A stretch of 64,000 nucleotides of DNA. Source: Lucinisca nassula (Eukaryota > Mollusca > Bivalvia > Lucinida > Lucinidae). Shown here piece after piece: positions 23,801 to 33,252 of the stretch; the first letter of the stretch is position 1, and every line of letters starts with the position of its first letter. A program made the position numbers and the translations under genes. The stretch covers positions 48,831,143 to 48,895,142 of the forward strand of contig OY757026.1 of the NCBI GenBank assembly GCA_963580285.1. Direction: 5' to 3'. Under the pieces are notes generated by a model. That model ran no database searches, had not been told where the DNA came from, and saw nothing but the letters and a program-made list of their open reading frames with translations.

Positions 23801-26800
23801 GAACCGAAATTACACATACGTACTTCTAAATTAAGCCTGCCCAGGCAAAGACGTGCGAGTCAGACCATCCAGTGCATTTAAACCCTATTGGTTTAATTTT
23901 GCGACAGGGCTTGAGATGTCATTTCATCTCATTGTCGGGTAAGTCGCACAAAACTTGAAACCTCTGAAAAAAAAAAAAAAACCTCAGTATTTGAAAGCTG
24001 CTAGTTCTGGTGATATCAGCACACGATTATGTAAAGCTGTGTAAACTTCATCCGTCACGAGCAACTTCAATGAGCCCCGGACGTCATAGACAAACTTTCG
24101 TCCCCCATCGCTCCCTCTATCGCAAAAAGGTTCTATGTAAAATTCGGTGGTCTAGATCTGAATGAAGTGGGGTCTACAAGAGTGGCTATTATTCGGGCTT
24201 GGTAGCTTGATGCTGTATCCGTCCATTTAAAAATATCACAAGAATTCCTATATTAAGACCACCTTTAGCACTGTTCAAAAGTGAACAGTCGTTTAGGACT
24301 GATCAAAAGTGAACAGTCCTAAAGGTGGTTTCTGACCAGAGGATATTGTACGAAGAAAACACGAGAATGAATAACTTCAATCACTAAATAAGCTTTTTAA
24401 AGCAGAGTTAGTCTTAATTTCAGGTGGTCTTAATAGCGCAATTCCACTGTACGCATCTGCCATTACCAATCAGAAGTGAAATATTTTTTAAGGTGCTGTG
24501 AAATAAATTTGATTGGTTTAACTCATAGAAAAAACCTGTTAAAACTGTTTAACTGTTTTATTATCTCCCTTTCGTTGATTCAAGAAGGGCAGTTGTCAGG
24601 GTCTGACTACAGAATGCATTGTAGTGGTTAACCGCTTACGTATAAGCCTGTCCAGAGAAAGTGTGGAATGGCAAACTTATCGGCTCAAAATTACCTAAAT
24701 AGTGTTGAATGGGCCTTTAACATCCAGTACAAGCAAGCAAACAAACAAATAAACAAATAACTGTATATTTTAATGGCTGTCTGTAATCTAATAGAAAACA
24801 ACATTAGAAAATACATCAATCCGGACATAAAAAGTTTGAAGATCGAGCGCAAACTGCTCCTTATTTGGCAATCTGATCATGGTCAGCTGCAGTTAAGTAT
24901 CATCAAAGTGATGAAAGGGGAGCAGTGCGAAACGTCCACGCAGGTTAACCCTATTGGTTTCATTAGGTGGGAGGGCTTGAGATGTCATTACGTCTCGATG
25001 TCGGGTAAAAATCCCACAAATTTGAAGCAACGTCTCAGAAATTACCTATACTGTGTTGACGGGGACGGTAAACCTTTCGGACACAAGAACTTATGAGTCT
25101 GCTTCGGCGAGGCGGTTCTAACGAGTATCCACAATCTATGTTTCTGTGCAGCAATTAGGAAAATAGCAAATACCCCAGTAAACCCCGTGGACGGTAAACC
25201 TTTCGGACACAAGAACTCATGAGTCTGCTTTATTATGGGCGCCCGTTAGAACCGCCTCGGTACTCACGACCTATGTCTGCATTGAGGCGGTGCTAATGAG
25301 TATCGACAACCCAAAAAACCTGCAAAAAAGGTCAATAAAAAGGCACAAATTAAAAAGATAGAATATTGTTCTATGTTATGATAATGTATACGCCCTTAAA
25401 CCCCTCTTTTAATTAATTGTCCATTTCCGCTTAAATTAGTTTGTGGGTACTCGTAAGGAGTGTAGGACAAAATCCCCCCGGACAAAATCCCTCCCACTCA
25501 TTTTTGTATAGGTGGACAAAATCCCTCCCATGTTTTTTGCAAGGTGGACAAAATCCCTCCCACTACTTTTTACAAGGTGAACAAAATCCCTCCCATGTAT
25601 TTTGCAACTAGGACATAATCCCTCCCGTACATTTTTACAAGGTGGACAAAATCCCTCCCATGTTTTTTGCAAGGTGATCAAAATCCCTTCTAAAAATGTT
25701 CCAACTGGGACAAAATATATGTATGACTACCAAGCACATATAAATTTGCCTAGTCTGATATGAGTCTTCACAATCCACCTGAAGAAAGTGAAGACCCTGA
25801 TCAGACTGGGAATGTATCCATGTTAATCTGAATTTTGGCTGGATTCAAAGACAAATTATTTGTTTTGTCAAACAGTGGTCTGTATATGTGTTAAGAAAAT
25901 ATGATAAAATGTGTGCTATTACCAAAACATGAAAATCCCAAAGACAACAGCAAAAATAGCTAACTCTTGTACATATTGCTGATGACTTTTATTTATTATT
26001 GTTTCTGGTTAATTTGTGCTTATTTTCTTATTTATTCTTTTATGATCATTTCTTGTTAATTAGTGCCTTATCCATTCATGCTGAATATGTTTGTATTTTA
26101 AATGTGCTAAAAAGCAATTGTCTAATTGAGCGCTATTAATGTCAATCATTTTTTTCTAATTGCCTAATTACTGTTCACAGTTAACTCAATTATCTTTATA
26201 TTCTTTCTATACTTAAATGGTTATCATTGCTGTTAGACACAAACAATTATTTAATAAATAATGTTTGTTTGTATGCCTGATTAAAATGTTGACAAAGACT
26301 TGGTCTTTCTGTTGTAATTGTAAAAATTGAAACCATGCATAATATTTCCTACTTTATCATGTGTGCCTGGTAAAAAGGGTAAATGCCCATGGATTGTGGC
26401 TGTGCAGTCTTTTAGGATTTTTCACTTGAAGAACTTGCTATTGTAGGAAATGTTCAATGCAAGAAAGAGGATCCCACAAGCAATTATTGGTGCAATTTGA
26501 GTCTTGAGGAAGATGCTAAAATAGTAGCCAACTGATGTCAGCCGGGAGGGGTTTTGTCCTAGTTGCAAAATTTTCAGGAGGGATTTTGTCCACCTTGTAA
26601 AAAGTAGTGGGAGGGATTATGTCCTAGTTGCAAAAAACATGGGAGGGATTTTGTCCACCTTGTAAAAAGTAGTTGGAGGGATTATGTCCTAGTTGCAAAA
26701 AACATGGGGGGGATTTTGTCCACCTATACAAAAATGAGCGGGAGGGATTTTGTCCGGGGGGATTTTGTCCGGCTACCACTCGTAAGACCCGTCTCGGGGA

Positions 26801-27067
26801 AGCTCTTTAGAACCACCTCAACGAGGTTGTTTTAACGAGTAATCACAACCTATGTCTGCATTGAGGCAGTTCTAATGAGTACCGAAAACCTAAAAAAATG
26901 AAAAAAATTGTCACTACAAAAATGAAATAGATAGAAAAGTGGGTTTTACGTGAGTAATGGCTAGATATGAATGAAATAATCTTGAAAGGGCCGTAAAACC
27001 AACCCCCCGCCCTCCCCCCCCCCCCAAAAAAAAAATCTTTGTTATATTTATTCTCTAGCTTCGTAGG

Positions 27068-27140
<73 letters not shown>

Positions 27141-27141
27141 T

Positions 27142-27204
<63 letters not shown>

Positions 27205-30200
27205 TATTGTCTGTATGGATGAATGTCATAAATTCAAACTGTTAAATCTACCGGTAAGTGTTTATTGTCAAACAAACATAGGTCATGTGTGGCATTTATC
27301 ACAAATTGATAAGCTTGCCTCAAGTCATATTCTCTGATGTTTTATGGCTTTCCAAGGCGTTAATGTCGCAGCGCCTTAGGAAAACACGCTATTCAAATAT
27401 ATAGACAATTTTTTTTTACCAAAAAAAATAATGAACATTTTCATAATATATTCATATACGAGTACCCATAATTTATGTTTATGAGCAGGAATAAGACAAA
27501 AAATATAGAACCCTGTAAACCCAAGTTTCTCTACATTTACTTGTTAACAGCTTTGGAGAAATGTTTGATACTCCAAACATAGGTTTAGAATGCTCGTTAG
27601 AACCGCGCCATCGATGTGGTTCTAACGAGTACTCGCAAATCATGTCTTGGAGTAGAAATAAGGAAACAATATATACCCCCATAAACAAATTTTCTCTATA
27701 TGAATCGGGGTTTAGAGGGGCATTCAGTACACGAAACATGATGGGCTCCTATTCTGATCAGAGTGCACAATATTCGAAGAAACGTCTCAAACTGACCCAC
27801 CTAGTGCTGATGGGGACATAAAATATATAGAGGCGATTCTACCAATGCCCACAATGGATGCTACTAAATAAAGTTTTGGAAATAATGTCTTATTATGAAA
27901 ACCACGATTTTAAAAGGTTTTTTCATGTATTGTACAGAATTCACACATAATTATATAGAGTCCTTTAAACCCCACTTTGAAATAGTAAGACTAAGGTAAT
28001 ATACATATATTTTATTATTTCTGCTCTAAAACATAAAACTTATGGCAGTTCTTGAAAACGCATTTTATGGGTATAGGCATACCGTAGGAAAAATGTCACA
28101 GGAAAAATGTCACGGAAAAAATGTCACGGAAAAAATCACAGTTTTGGGTAGGAAAAAAGTCCAGGAAGAACGGTCAGAGAACTGGTTTTAATCATGTTCA
28201 ATATTATACTTATTTCTAGTCAAATTGCCGAGTGTGGTGCTGCTAGTATCCACAATCTATGTTTTTTAACAAAAAATAAGAATAAAATATTGACAGGGTA
28301 TTATTGTTATAGCCCCTTAAAGCCCCGCTTTTCTATATATAAATAAAAATCAAAAAATGAGTTCCTTTAAGAGCAATGAAAACATTCATAAGACAGAAGA
28401 TGGGTCATACTACGTAGTTTCGGCTAATAAAGCCTCAGTGGCCCTGTAATCACCCGGCAAAGAAAGCCAGAGGAAACATACTGCAATTTTGCGAATTTCG
28501 AATAGGCAGTCGATTCAAAGACTGATATAAATCAAAATGGTTTCCAAATAAATCAAAACCTGTCTAGAATATGAGTCTAAACCAATATTTTTTTTCTGAT
28601 TTCTCAGAATATTCACGCTGATCTCAAAGGATCAAAAGTAAAATATAAACTGCACATCACGTGAACAAGTCCGTGAAAAGAGCAACCCTATAAACACCAT
28701 TTTATATAGAGAAAATTGGGATTTACGGAGGTAAACATTATTTTTCTTATTTCTGCTCCAACACATAGGTCGTGGGTACTCGTTAGAACCGCCTCATTGA
28801 GGCGGTTATAACGAGTACCAACCACTTATGTTTGGAGTCAAAATATCAAAAATTATCATCAGAAAAACGTCCGTTTTTGAGATGTGAAAAAATGCACAAA
28901 GTCGCATGCATATCGTGATCGCTTCAATGAGGCGGTTCTAACAAGCACCCAATGCCTATGTTTAGATAATACATGTATAAACGCCTAATAAATAAGAAAA
29001 AAATGCTACACATTTTCATCGGTAAAAATAACCATTTTGGATATATGAAAGACTGCTCTATCGCCACACGGATTTGTAATTTTAATGGAATCGCTTGATG
29101 GCGCAGTCTGAATCTTAAGATTTCTCGCTGCTTTGGTTCGCGCCGCGCTCAGGCCACATGTGAGGCGCCAAGTTCTGCAACGACCGGTCAGGTTACTCCA
29201 GTATTCGCCACACCCCTGTAACGATCGGCTCGAAATGAGTGAAATAATATTGAAAGGGCCGTAAAACAAAACGGCCAAAACAAAAATATCAATCCATGTA
29301 TAGTAAGTAGCACAAAAACCCATTGCTCCAGTTAACATCATGCAGAATATTTCTTTTTTTTTTTTCTCCTGTATTAGGACCTGATTTTAACATGACACCA
29401 TTACTATGTTCTGCAACTCATCGCAAAGGTGAAAAAAGTAGCATAGTTGGTTTGATTTGTATACATTTTTTTTTGTCATGAAAGTTTTCAATATATGACT
29501 TTTGAGCATTTTTTTTATAAGCAGTGAGCTATTTTCCTCCCTGCCAAAGTTTAACAGTGGGCTATGACCCATGTGGGCTAGTGTCCAGTGGGCTAGTGTC
29601 CTTGTGGGATATTGTTATAGTGGGCTCTTGTCAATTCGTCATAGTGACACCTTTTGTGACATCAACCGCTAATGATGCAGACACGGAATTCGTGGCGAAG
29701 AATATTTCTCTTTCGCCCTCGCATTATATAAACGTCTGTTGTTTATGGGTATCTGCTCACAAACTAGATTTAGACCTACACGCCTTGTAAACCGGGGGTC
29801 GCGGAATCGAACCCGGGCTCTCCAGACTATCGATTGAGACTTTACACCGAGGTCCCGTCTCCGTATGACCTTAGCTGTTAGTGAGACGTAAACTCAAACA
29901 CTCACTCACTGGCAAACCCGACCGTATGAATAAAATGCAGTGATTTCGATGTGAACATGAACAACGTTTACCCTGAACAAACCCATTCTTTTCTCTATAT
30001 AATTTTTTATTGGCTTAGCGGACTTAATTTCTGACAGAATGTATAAAAGGCTGAGGAATTCTCGCGTGATCAGCGGGTTTCTTTTACTGTATTTTCGGGA
30101 AAAATGGCCTGCATCCAAGAGCATAACATGATGCAAACTTACATTTAACGGCGACAGGTAATAGCCAAAAAGTCTAAAAAATCCTTAGTGACAGTCGACT

Positions 30201-32312
30201 GTCACTAGCCAAAATACGTTAAAATGGCTATTGCCAGTCGACTGTCACTAGCCATTTTAACGTATTTTGGCTATTGCCAGTCGACTGTCACTAGCCATTT
30301 TAACGTATTTTGGCTAGTGACAGTCGACTGTCACTAGCCATTTTAACGTATTTTGGCTAGTGACAGTCGACTGTCACTAGCCACTCCGTTTCTAAAATCG
30401 TTTTATTCCGATTTCCAAGATGGCCGTCGTGGCTACCTTGATATTCTTCAGACAACATCACCTTCCAAACCGAAAGTTCAGAACTGCTAAAGTTATTCAA
30501 GATTTCGGCCATGGTGACCATCTTGGAAATCTTCAAACCATATAAAATGTTAGTACCATTTTTTTCTGATATCCCAGATGGCTGAGCGGTGGCCATCTTG
30601 AAAATCTTCAAACCGCGTCGACTGTTCCAGAATGGTCAGTCGCGTTGAGTTGAAATTTGGCGGGAGACATTTGGGTGACATTTAGATTCAGAGATGTGAA
30701 AAAAATGCACTATGTCGCACGGGGTTTGTTTTCGTACCGGCATGCAAAGTGTCTCCATGGAAGACATTTTCCATGAAATGTCAAATCCTGTTTTCCTGGA
30801 AAATTAAGAAAAAATATATATTTGAATATTATGTCTGCTGAAAACATACCCAGCATGCAGAGCGAAAAGCCGTTCACTCCTGAGTTTCTTAAGTGGACTC
30901 TTCCATTTTTTTTTTAAATTTGGACACGTCCATTCTTGTAAAACGGGAGTTCAAGGATGGCAACCACTGTTAACCGTTACCACTCTCCACCTTTGCAACA
31001 TACTGCATTTTTTCACATCTCCAAAATGGATACCTTTCTGATGAAAATCCGTGATTTTTTTTCTTATTTATACTGCAAACATAGGTTGCGTGTACTCGTT
31101 AGAACCGCCTCATTGAGGCGGCTCTAACGTGTACCCACAATCTATGTTCTCTATATATTGTGTGGTTAAGAGGGGTGTTGACTTTTCGGACTTGTTGGAC
31201 TGGATGAGGCCTAATTGGCCGAAACTAGCTAGTCTGGCCGAGAAAACATGTACACATCATATTTTCCAGTTCTTTGGTGTATTCTTTTTCTTCAGAAAGA
31301 ATGTAAATATAAGAAAGACAGGCCTCCGTGGCATGATGAGTCTTGATCATTAGGCCTCTCACCTCTGTGGTTCGATCCTCGCAGGGGCCACACGTGACAC
31401 TTCAAGTTCTGCAACTGAAGGCCAGGTGGTTTTTCTGCGGGACATCTGGATTTCGCCCACCTCTGATTAACAATCGGCTCAGAATAAGTGAAATAATCTT
31501 GAAAAGGGCTGTAAATCAAAACAAAAACAAAACTAAATTTATCACGCGTTGTTTATAGTGACTTAAAACAAAATACGGTGAAATTCCGCTATCAAGACCA
31601 CCTTTAAAACATGGTTTAAAAGCTGCAGTTATTCTTTCTTTGTGTTTTCTGCATACCATGTCCTCTGGTCAGAGGCCACCTTTGGAACTATTCAAAAGTG
31701 GTCTTAAAGACCACTTTTGAACAGTCCCAAAGGTGGTCTTAATATAGGAATTTTGCTGTATCATACTACATGCGTGGTTTTCTTTGTTTGTTTGATTTGA
31801 AGTTTAACGTCCCCGTCAACATTGTAAAGGTCATTTTGGAGACGTTGCTTCCAATTTTGTGGGACTTTTAACCGACATTGAGATGATATGACATCTCAAG
31901 CCCTGTCGCCCAGTGAAACAAATAGGGTTTATAAGCATGGACGGTACGACTCGCACCGCTTTGCCTGGGCAGGCTTAGATCCTCTAAGCAGTTTACCAGT
32001 ACTCGTGTGCAGTCGGTTTCAGCTCTGCGTTGAAGCAACATACAGCCAATCTATTTCTTCAAGCCCCGATGGGCGGGGGCCTCTACATGGATGGTTATTC
32101 TAATGAAAAGTGTTCTTCCTCTTTCAGCTCGTCTAGCAATCAAAGACCCAGAGGCCGGGCCAGGTAGCCGAATGATAAAGTCCAGTCGAAAACACAAAGA
32201 GCCCAGTAAATTATCTGACAGCTTTAAAGTTAACCAAAGTCGGGATAAAAGCTTTGACAGATCGAAGTCGTCGAAATCAGACAAACGTGCGAGTGCAAGA
32301 TCAAGACGATAA
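17767..32312 (+). CDS. CXorf65-like: CXorf65/C22orf15-like gene, four visible coding exons, first exon missing
   Basis: Four exons with AG/GT borders join without a stop to give about 157 residues ending in TAA at 32310-32312. Every junction is phase 1. The product reads through N-P-C-C-K-T-Y-L-L-L-K, then V-D-I-D-V-S-D-E-A-G, then L-V-L-L-K-V-E-R, then Y-T-P-L-L, then E-F-L-A-R-L, and ends in a basic Ser/Lys/Arg tail. This order matches my memory of the human CXorf65 family: an N-terminal ubiquitin-like-sized domain with L-L..I-R.K, a D-L-x-D-E-x-G motif, a KVER motif, and a lysine-rich tail. Human CXorf65 is about 180 residues, so only roughly 10 residues (starting M-F-I/V) should be missing. 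Function is not established for the family, so none is assigned. Introns are about 1.0, 3.4 and 9.7 kb and full of mobile elements. Confidence 0.85.
17944..18122 (+). mobile_element. Chimeric SINE: SINE-C head on a SINE-B tail
   Basis: The head GCCGGTTAAGAGCGCTGACT with GGGTTCAAGTCTC resembles the SINE-C head. It passes at about 18030 into AATGTCGAGTAAAAGTCCCA and GAAGCAGCGTCTCCTAAATG, which is the 3' half of SINE-B. Confidence 0.7.
18125..18238 (+). mobile_element. SINE-A 3' fragment, diverged
   Basis: It has GCGGTTAATTGCTTAGATAT and AACCGGGCCGTAAAATGC, which match the 3' half of SINE-A weakly. Confidence 0.6.
18430..18482. repeat. CAAACAGTG hairpin, short
   Basis: Arms CAAACAGTGTACG and GATCTACACTGTCTG. 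Confidence 0.7.
18548..18775. mobile_element. GTTAGAACCGCC hairpin MITE, core deleted
   Basis: Typical flanks AAACCCCACTTTATATAGAT and TTTCATCAGAAAAGTAGCCA. The hairpin stem is shortened to GTTGTGAGCACCCACGGCC. Confidence 0.8.
18868..18990 (+). CDS. CXorf65-like: CXorf65-like exon 3
   Basis: Acceptor TTCTTCTTCCAG ends at 18867 and donor GTGAGT starts at 18991. Forty full codons read D-I-D-V-S-D-E-A-G-N-I-K-N-L and finish E-R-E-K-L-V-L-L-K-V-E. This is the core of the family fold. The last base (A) joins GA of the next exon to give Arg, forming the family's K-V-E-R. Confidence 0.88.
19042..19192. mobile_element. CCCAGCAGGCAC MITE
   Basis: CCAACAGGCACATGACG at the left, ATGTGCCTGCTG at the right, with a GACGTTGCACCGACGTTGAT hairpin. 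Confidence 0.85.
19335..19610. mobile_element. GTTAGAACCGCCTC hairpin MITE
   Basis: Core GTTAGAACCGCCTCGCCGAG and its complement, then a partial second right half at 19525. Confidence 0.9.
19695..19812. mobile_element. CCCAGCAGGCAC MITE, diverged
   Basis: AGCCAGCAGGCTG at the left and GTCATGTGCCCGCTGGG at the right. Confidence 0.72.
19880..20128. mobile_element. Hairpin element with GATGCCGGACAGTG stem
   Basis: AAGAATCCAATATGGGTGCG at 19986 pairs with CACACCCATATATGATTCTT. The stem includes GGATAGAAAAATCCGTCCC and CACTGTCCGGCATCAC. Confidence 0.88.
20133..21640 (+). mobile_element. GCTCACC-family element with ~150-bp units
   Basis: It starts GCTCACCTGAGCAAGAAGTA and ends CTCAGGTGAGCGAATCAGGG and CCCTCTGGGCCCTCTTATTT. 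GCTCACCTGAG and CTCAGGTGAGC are inverted ends. About nine units contain AACTCCTCCTAAACCCTTGG, TTCAAACTTCACAGGAATGT and ATGGCCGCCAGAGCTAAAAA. Confidence 0.88.
21691..21981 (-). mobile_element. SINE-B, near full length
   Basis: GATTTGAGGTTTAACGTCCC at the left, TTTCTTCAAGCCCCTATG at the right. Confidence 0.92.
22056..22218 (+). mobile_element. SINE-B, 5'-truncated
   Basis: It starts TAAACCCTATTGTTTTCATT and ends TCAAACAAACAAACAAATC. It lies in inverted orientation 75 bp from the previous copy, within intron 3 of the CXorf65-like gene. Confidence 0.92.
22396..22476 (+). CDS. CXorf65-like: CXorf65-like exon 4, with duplicated splice donor
   Basis: Acceptor TTTATTACAG ends at 22395. Twenty-six full codons read K-H-P-D-S-H-Q-F-S-Y-T-P-L-L-Y through T-D-E-F-L, leaving one G. 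The donor GTAAGT starts at 22477. The donor region is tandemly duplicated: GAATTCCTGGGTAAGTT occurs twice about 19 bp apart, giving a second donor at 22496. Using the second one would add an in-frame TGA, so the first is the coding choice. Y-T-P-L-L corresponds to F-V-P-L-L in human CXorf65. Confidence 0.85.
22573..22636. repeat. CAAACAGTG hairpin, diverged
   Basis: GCAAACAGTGGAAATCC left arm; AGATGGCTTTTCAGAAGCCG in the stem. Confidence 0.65.
22785..23297 (+). repeat. Worn tandem repeat with CCAAGATGGCC blocks
   Basis: Four diverged ~120-bp units share CCAAAGGTCGGATCGAGCTG and GCTAAAATCGTTCCGTTCCG. A related segment lies at 30390-30700. Confidence 0.75.
23298..23523. repeat. Palindromic GTCGAC array
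   Basis: CTAGTGACAGTCGACTGTCA alternates with CTAGCCAAAATACGTTAAAA or its complement. Units are perfect palindromes of about 60 bp in both orientations, about four in a row. Confidence 0.93.
23752..23990 (+). mobile_element. SINE-B, diverged
   Basis: GATCGGGGCTTGGAGAAATA, then TTGAGATGTCATTTCATCTC, ending in an A-rich run. Confidence 0.8.
24238..24449. mobile_element. Mariner-type MITE
   Basis: AATTCCTATATTAAGACCAC at the left and GGTGGTCTTAATAGCG...CACTG before TA at the right, with a CTGTTCAAAAGTGAACAG core. Confidence 0.8.
24563..24762 (+). mobile_element. SINE-A, 5'-truncated
   Basis: It starts in the TTGATTCAAGAAGGGCAG part of the body, retains GGTTAACCGCTTACGTATAA and ends in a (CAAG/CAAA)n tail. 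Confidence 0.85.
24945..25085 (+). mobile_element. SINE-B, 5'-truncated
   Basis: CCCTATTGGTTTCATTAGG through TGTTGACGGGGACGGTAAAC. The open frame across it is incidental. Confidence 0.82.
25088..25320. mobile_element. GTTAGAACCGCCTC MITE fragments
   Basis: GCGAGGCGGTTCTAACGAGT, GTTAGAACCGCCTCGG and GAGGCGGTGCTAATGAGTAT are pieces of two or three worn copies. Confidence 0.7.
25458..26777. mobile_element. 1.3-kb foldback/Mutator-like element with minisatellite ends
   Basis: The two ends are inverted copies of a GGACAAAATCCCTCCCA minisatellite with spacers such as CATGTTTTTTGCAAGGT (25465-25690, and inverted at 26545-26770). ACTCGTAAG occurs immediately outside both ends (25449-25457 and 26778-26786), a 9-bp target duplication. 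The host site is a hairpin MITE split in two. Nine-base duplications and repeat-rich long inverted ends are typical of Mutator-like and foldback elements. The AT-rich interior (25700-26540) has no ORF. Confidence 0.82.
25700..26540. other. AT-rich interior of the foldback element
   Basis: Low-complexity, AT-rich sequence without coding signs between the two minisatellite ends. Confidence 0.6.
26787..26950. mobile_element. Right part of the MITE split by the foldback element
   Basis: ACCCGTCTCGGGG and TAGAACCACCTCAACGAGGT continue the copy interrupted at 25448. Confidence 0.75.
26955..27003 (+). mobile_element. SINE-C 3' end
   Basis: ATGAATGAAATAATCTTGAA and GGGCCGTAAAACC match the SINE-C tail. 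Confidence 0.7.
27073..27207. repeat. (TTTA)n microsatellite
   Basis: About 33 tetramer repeats with one slip near 27138. Confidence 0.97.
27462..27760. mobile_element. GTTAGAACCGCC hairpin MITE
   Basis: GCTCGTTAGAACCGCGCCAT and GATGTGGTTCTAACGAGTAC form the core. Frames on both strands are shadows of this palindrome. Confidence 0.87.
27770..28670. other. No gene seen
   Basis: AT-rich. It has a four-fold short repeat GGAAAAAATGTCAC at 28088-28140 and worn MITE flanks. Confidence 0.45.
28676..28890. mobile_element. GTTAGAACCGCCTC hairpin MITE
   Basis: CTCGTTAGAACCGCCTCATT and GAGGCGGTTATAACGAGTAC, with typical flanks. Confidence 0.9.
28915..29060. mobile_element. Right half of a GTTAGAACCGCCTC MITE
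   Basis: GAGGCGGTTCTAACAAGCAC then TTTTCATCGGTAAAAATAAC. Confidence 0.75.
29125..29290 (+). mobile_element. SINE-C, 5'-truncated
   Basis: It has GCCAAGTTCTGCAACGACCG, CGGCTCGAAATGAGTGAAAT and TTGAAAGGGCCGTAAAAC. Confidence 0.78.
29790..29916 (+). mobile_element. SINE-E fragment
   Basis: It shares CTCTCCAGACT, CCCGTCTCCGTATGACCTTA, GAGACGTAAACTC and the CACTCACTCACT tail with the copy at 46958. Confidence 0.75.
30183..30386. repeat. Palindromic GTCGAC array, second locus
   Basis: Same palindromic units as at 23298, next to a related CCAAGATGGCC block. Confidence 0.93.
30387..30700 (+). repeat. Worn CCAAGATGGCC repeat
   Basis: TCTAAAATCGTTTTATTCCG and TTTCCAAGATGGCCGTCGTG match the block beside the first GTCGAC array. 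The minus-strand frame here has no known domain. Confidence 0.7.
30985..31152. mobile_element. GTTAGAACCGCCTC hairpin MITE
   Basis: CTCGTTAGAACCGCCTCATT and GAGGCGGCTCTAACGTGTAC. The left flank ACATCTCCAAAATGGATACC is family-typical. Confidence 0.88.
31320..31535 (+). mobile_element. SINE-C with tRNA-Leu-like head
   Basis: The head GGCCTCCGTGGCATGATGAG with B box GGTTCGATCC is followed by CAAGTTCTGCAACTGAAGGC, then AATAATCTTGAAAAGGGCTG and an AAAACAAAAAC tail. Confidence 0.8.
31576..31758. mobile_element. Mariner-type MITE with TA duplication
   Basis: CGGTGAAATTCCGCTATCAA at the left and AATATAGGAATTTTGCTG at the right, with TA on both sides. The core is AAGTGGTCTTAAAGACCACTT. Confidence 0.85.
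31780..32082 (-). mobile_element. SINE-B next to the last exon of the CXorf65-like gene
   Basis: TTTGTTTGTTTGATTTGAAG at the left and AGCCCCGATGGGCGGGGG at the right. It is flanked by CTACATGCGTGGTT and CTACATGGATGGTT, a 14-bp target duplication with two mismatches. Its right end is about 45 bp from the splice acceptor at 32127. Confidence 0.9.
32128..32312 (+). CDS. CXorf65-like: CXorf65-like last coding exon
   Basis: Acceptor TTCCTCTTTCAG ends at 32127. With the G from the previous exon it reads A-R-L-A-I-K-D-P-E-A-G-P-G and then a 45-residue Ser/Lys/Arg-rich tail ending S-A-R-S-R-R-stop. The tail looks disordered and could be a nuclear localisation or RS-like segment (inference). A SINE ends about 45 bp upstream of the acceptor. 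A poly(A) tract and a small DNA element begin within 30 bp after the stop, and I see no AATAAA nearby. Confidence 0.85.
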
Positions 32313-32334
32313 TCCATCACAAAAAAAAAAAAAC

Positions 32335-32560
32335 GCCTATTTAATTTTGACCCCCTGTACACCACTTTTATATAGTAAAACTGGGGTTTATAGGAGTAAT
32401 CCTTATTTTTCTTATTTCTGCTCTAAAATATAGATTGTGGGTACTCGTTAGAACCGCATCGATGAGGCGGTTCTAACGAACACCAACAATCTATATTTTG
32501 AACAGAAACAAGAAAAATATCACAATTTTTTCATCTGTAAATTCTCGTTTTAAGTTTGCA
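32335..32560. mobile_element. GTTAGAACCGC hairpin MITE after the last exon
   Basis: CTCGTTAGAACCGCATCGAT and GAGGCGGTTCTAACGAACAC. It begins about 25 bp after the CXorf65-like stop and may lie in its 3' UTR. Confidence 0.88.
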
Positions 32561-32681
32561 ATGCCTTTGTATAGGCGTGTTTTTGTAATGCCTTGACAAC
32601 AAGATATCTGCACTGCCGAATGAAACTGCATGATTTTTTTTAATCTGAGCCGGGGCACAGCATTTCTAACAACTTACATGT

Positions 32682-32842
32682 GCGCCCAGCGTAGAATCAG
32701 ATCAGCCTGTGCCTCCATATAGTCTAACCTGAGACTTCTCTTGCTGCATGAAGGGGCTTCCCTTAGAGCGCACATCGAAGACTCTGATCAGACTGCGCGG
32801 ATGCGCAGGCTGATCTGAGAGTTCGTTGGGCGCACATGTAGG
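32682..32842. repeat. GATCAG...GCGCGGATGCGC hairpin, compound
   Basis: TGTGCGCCCAGCGTAGAATC at the left and GAGAGTTCGTTGGGCGCACA at the right enclose ATCAGACTGCGCGGATGCGC. Confidence 0.8.
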
Positions 32843-32952
32843 TTTTGTCGTGCGCTGGCTCGAACTACAATGGCCCGAACATCCGGAGACCAGGAAATTT
32901 TTTTCGATACAGGGGTAGTTCGAGCCAATGAACGTTGATATTACACATAGTG

Positions 32953-33252
32953 TTTTTTTTGTTTTATTTGAGGTTTAACGTCCCCGTCAACACTGTATAT
33001 GTCATTTTGGAGACATTGCTTCCAATTTTGTGGGACTTTTACCCGACATTGAGATGACATGACACCTCAAGCCCTGTCGCCCAATGAAACCAATATGGTT
33101 TCTAAGCATTGTCGGTCCGCCTCGCACCGCTTTGCCTGGGCAGGCTTAGCTCCTCTAAGCGGTTTACCAGTACTCGTGTGCGGTCGGATTCAGCTCTGCG
33201 TGGAAGCATCATGCAGCCCATTTATTTCTTCAAGCCCCGATGGGCGGGGGCC
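32953..33252 (-). mobile_element. SINE-B, full length
   Basis: TTGAGGTTTAACGTCCCCG at the left, CAAGCCCCGATGGGCGGGGG at the right. Confidence 0.93.
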
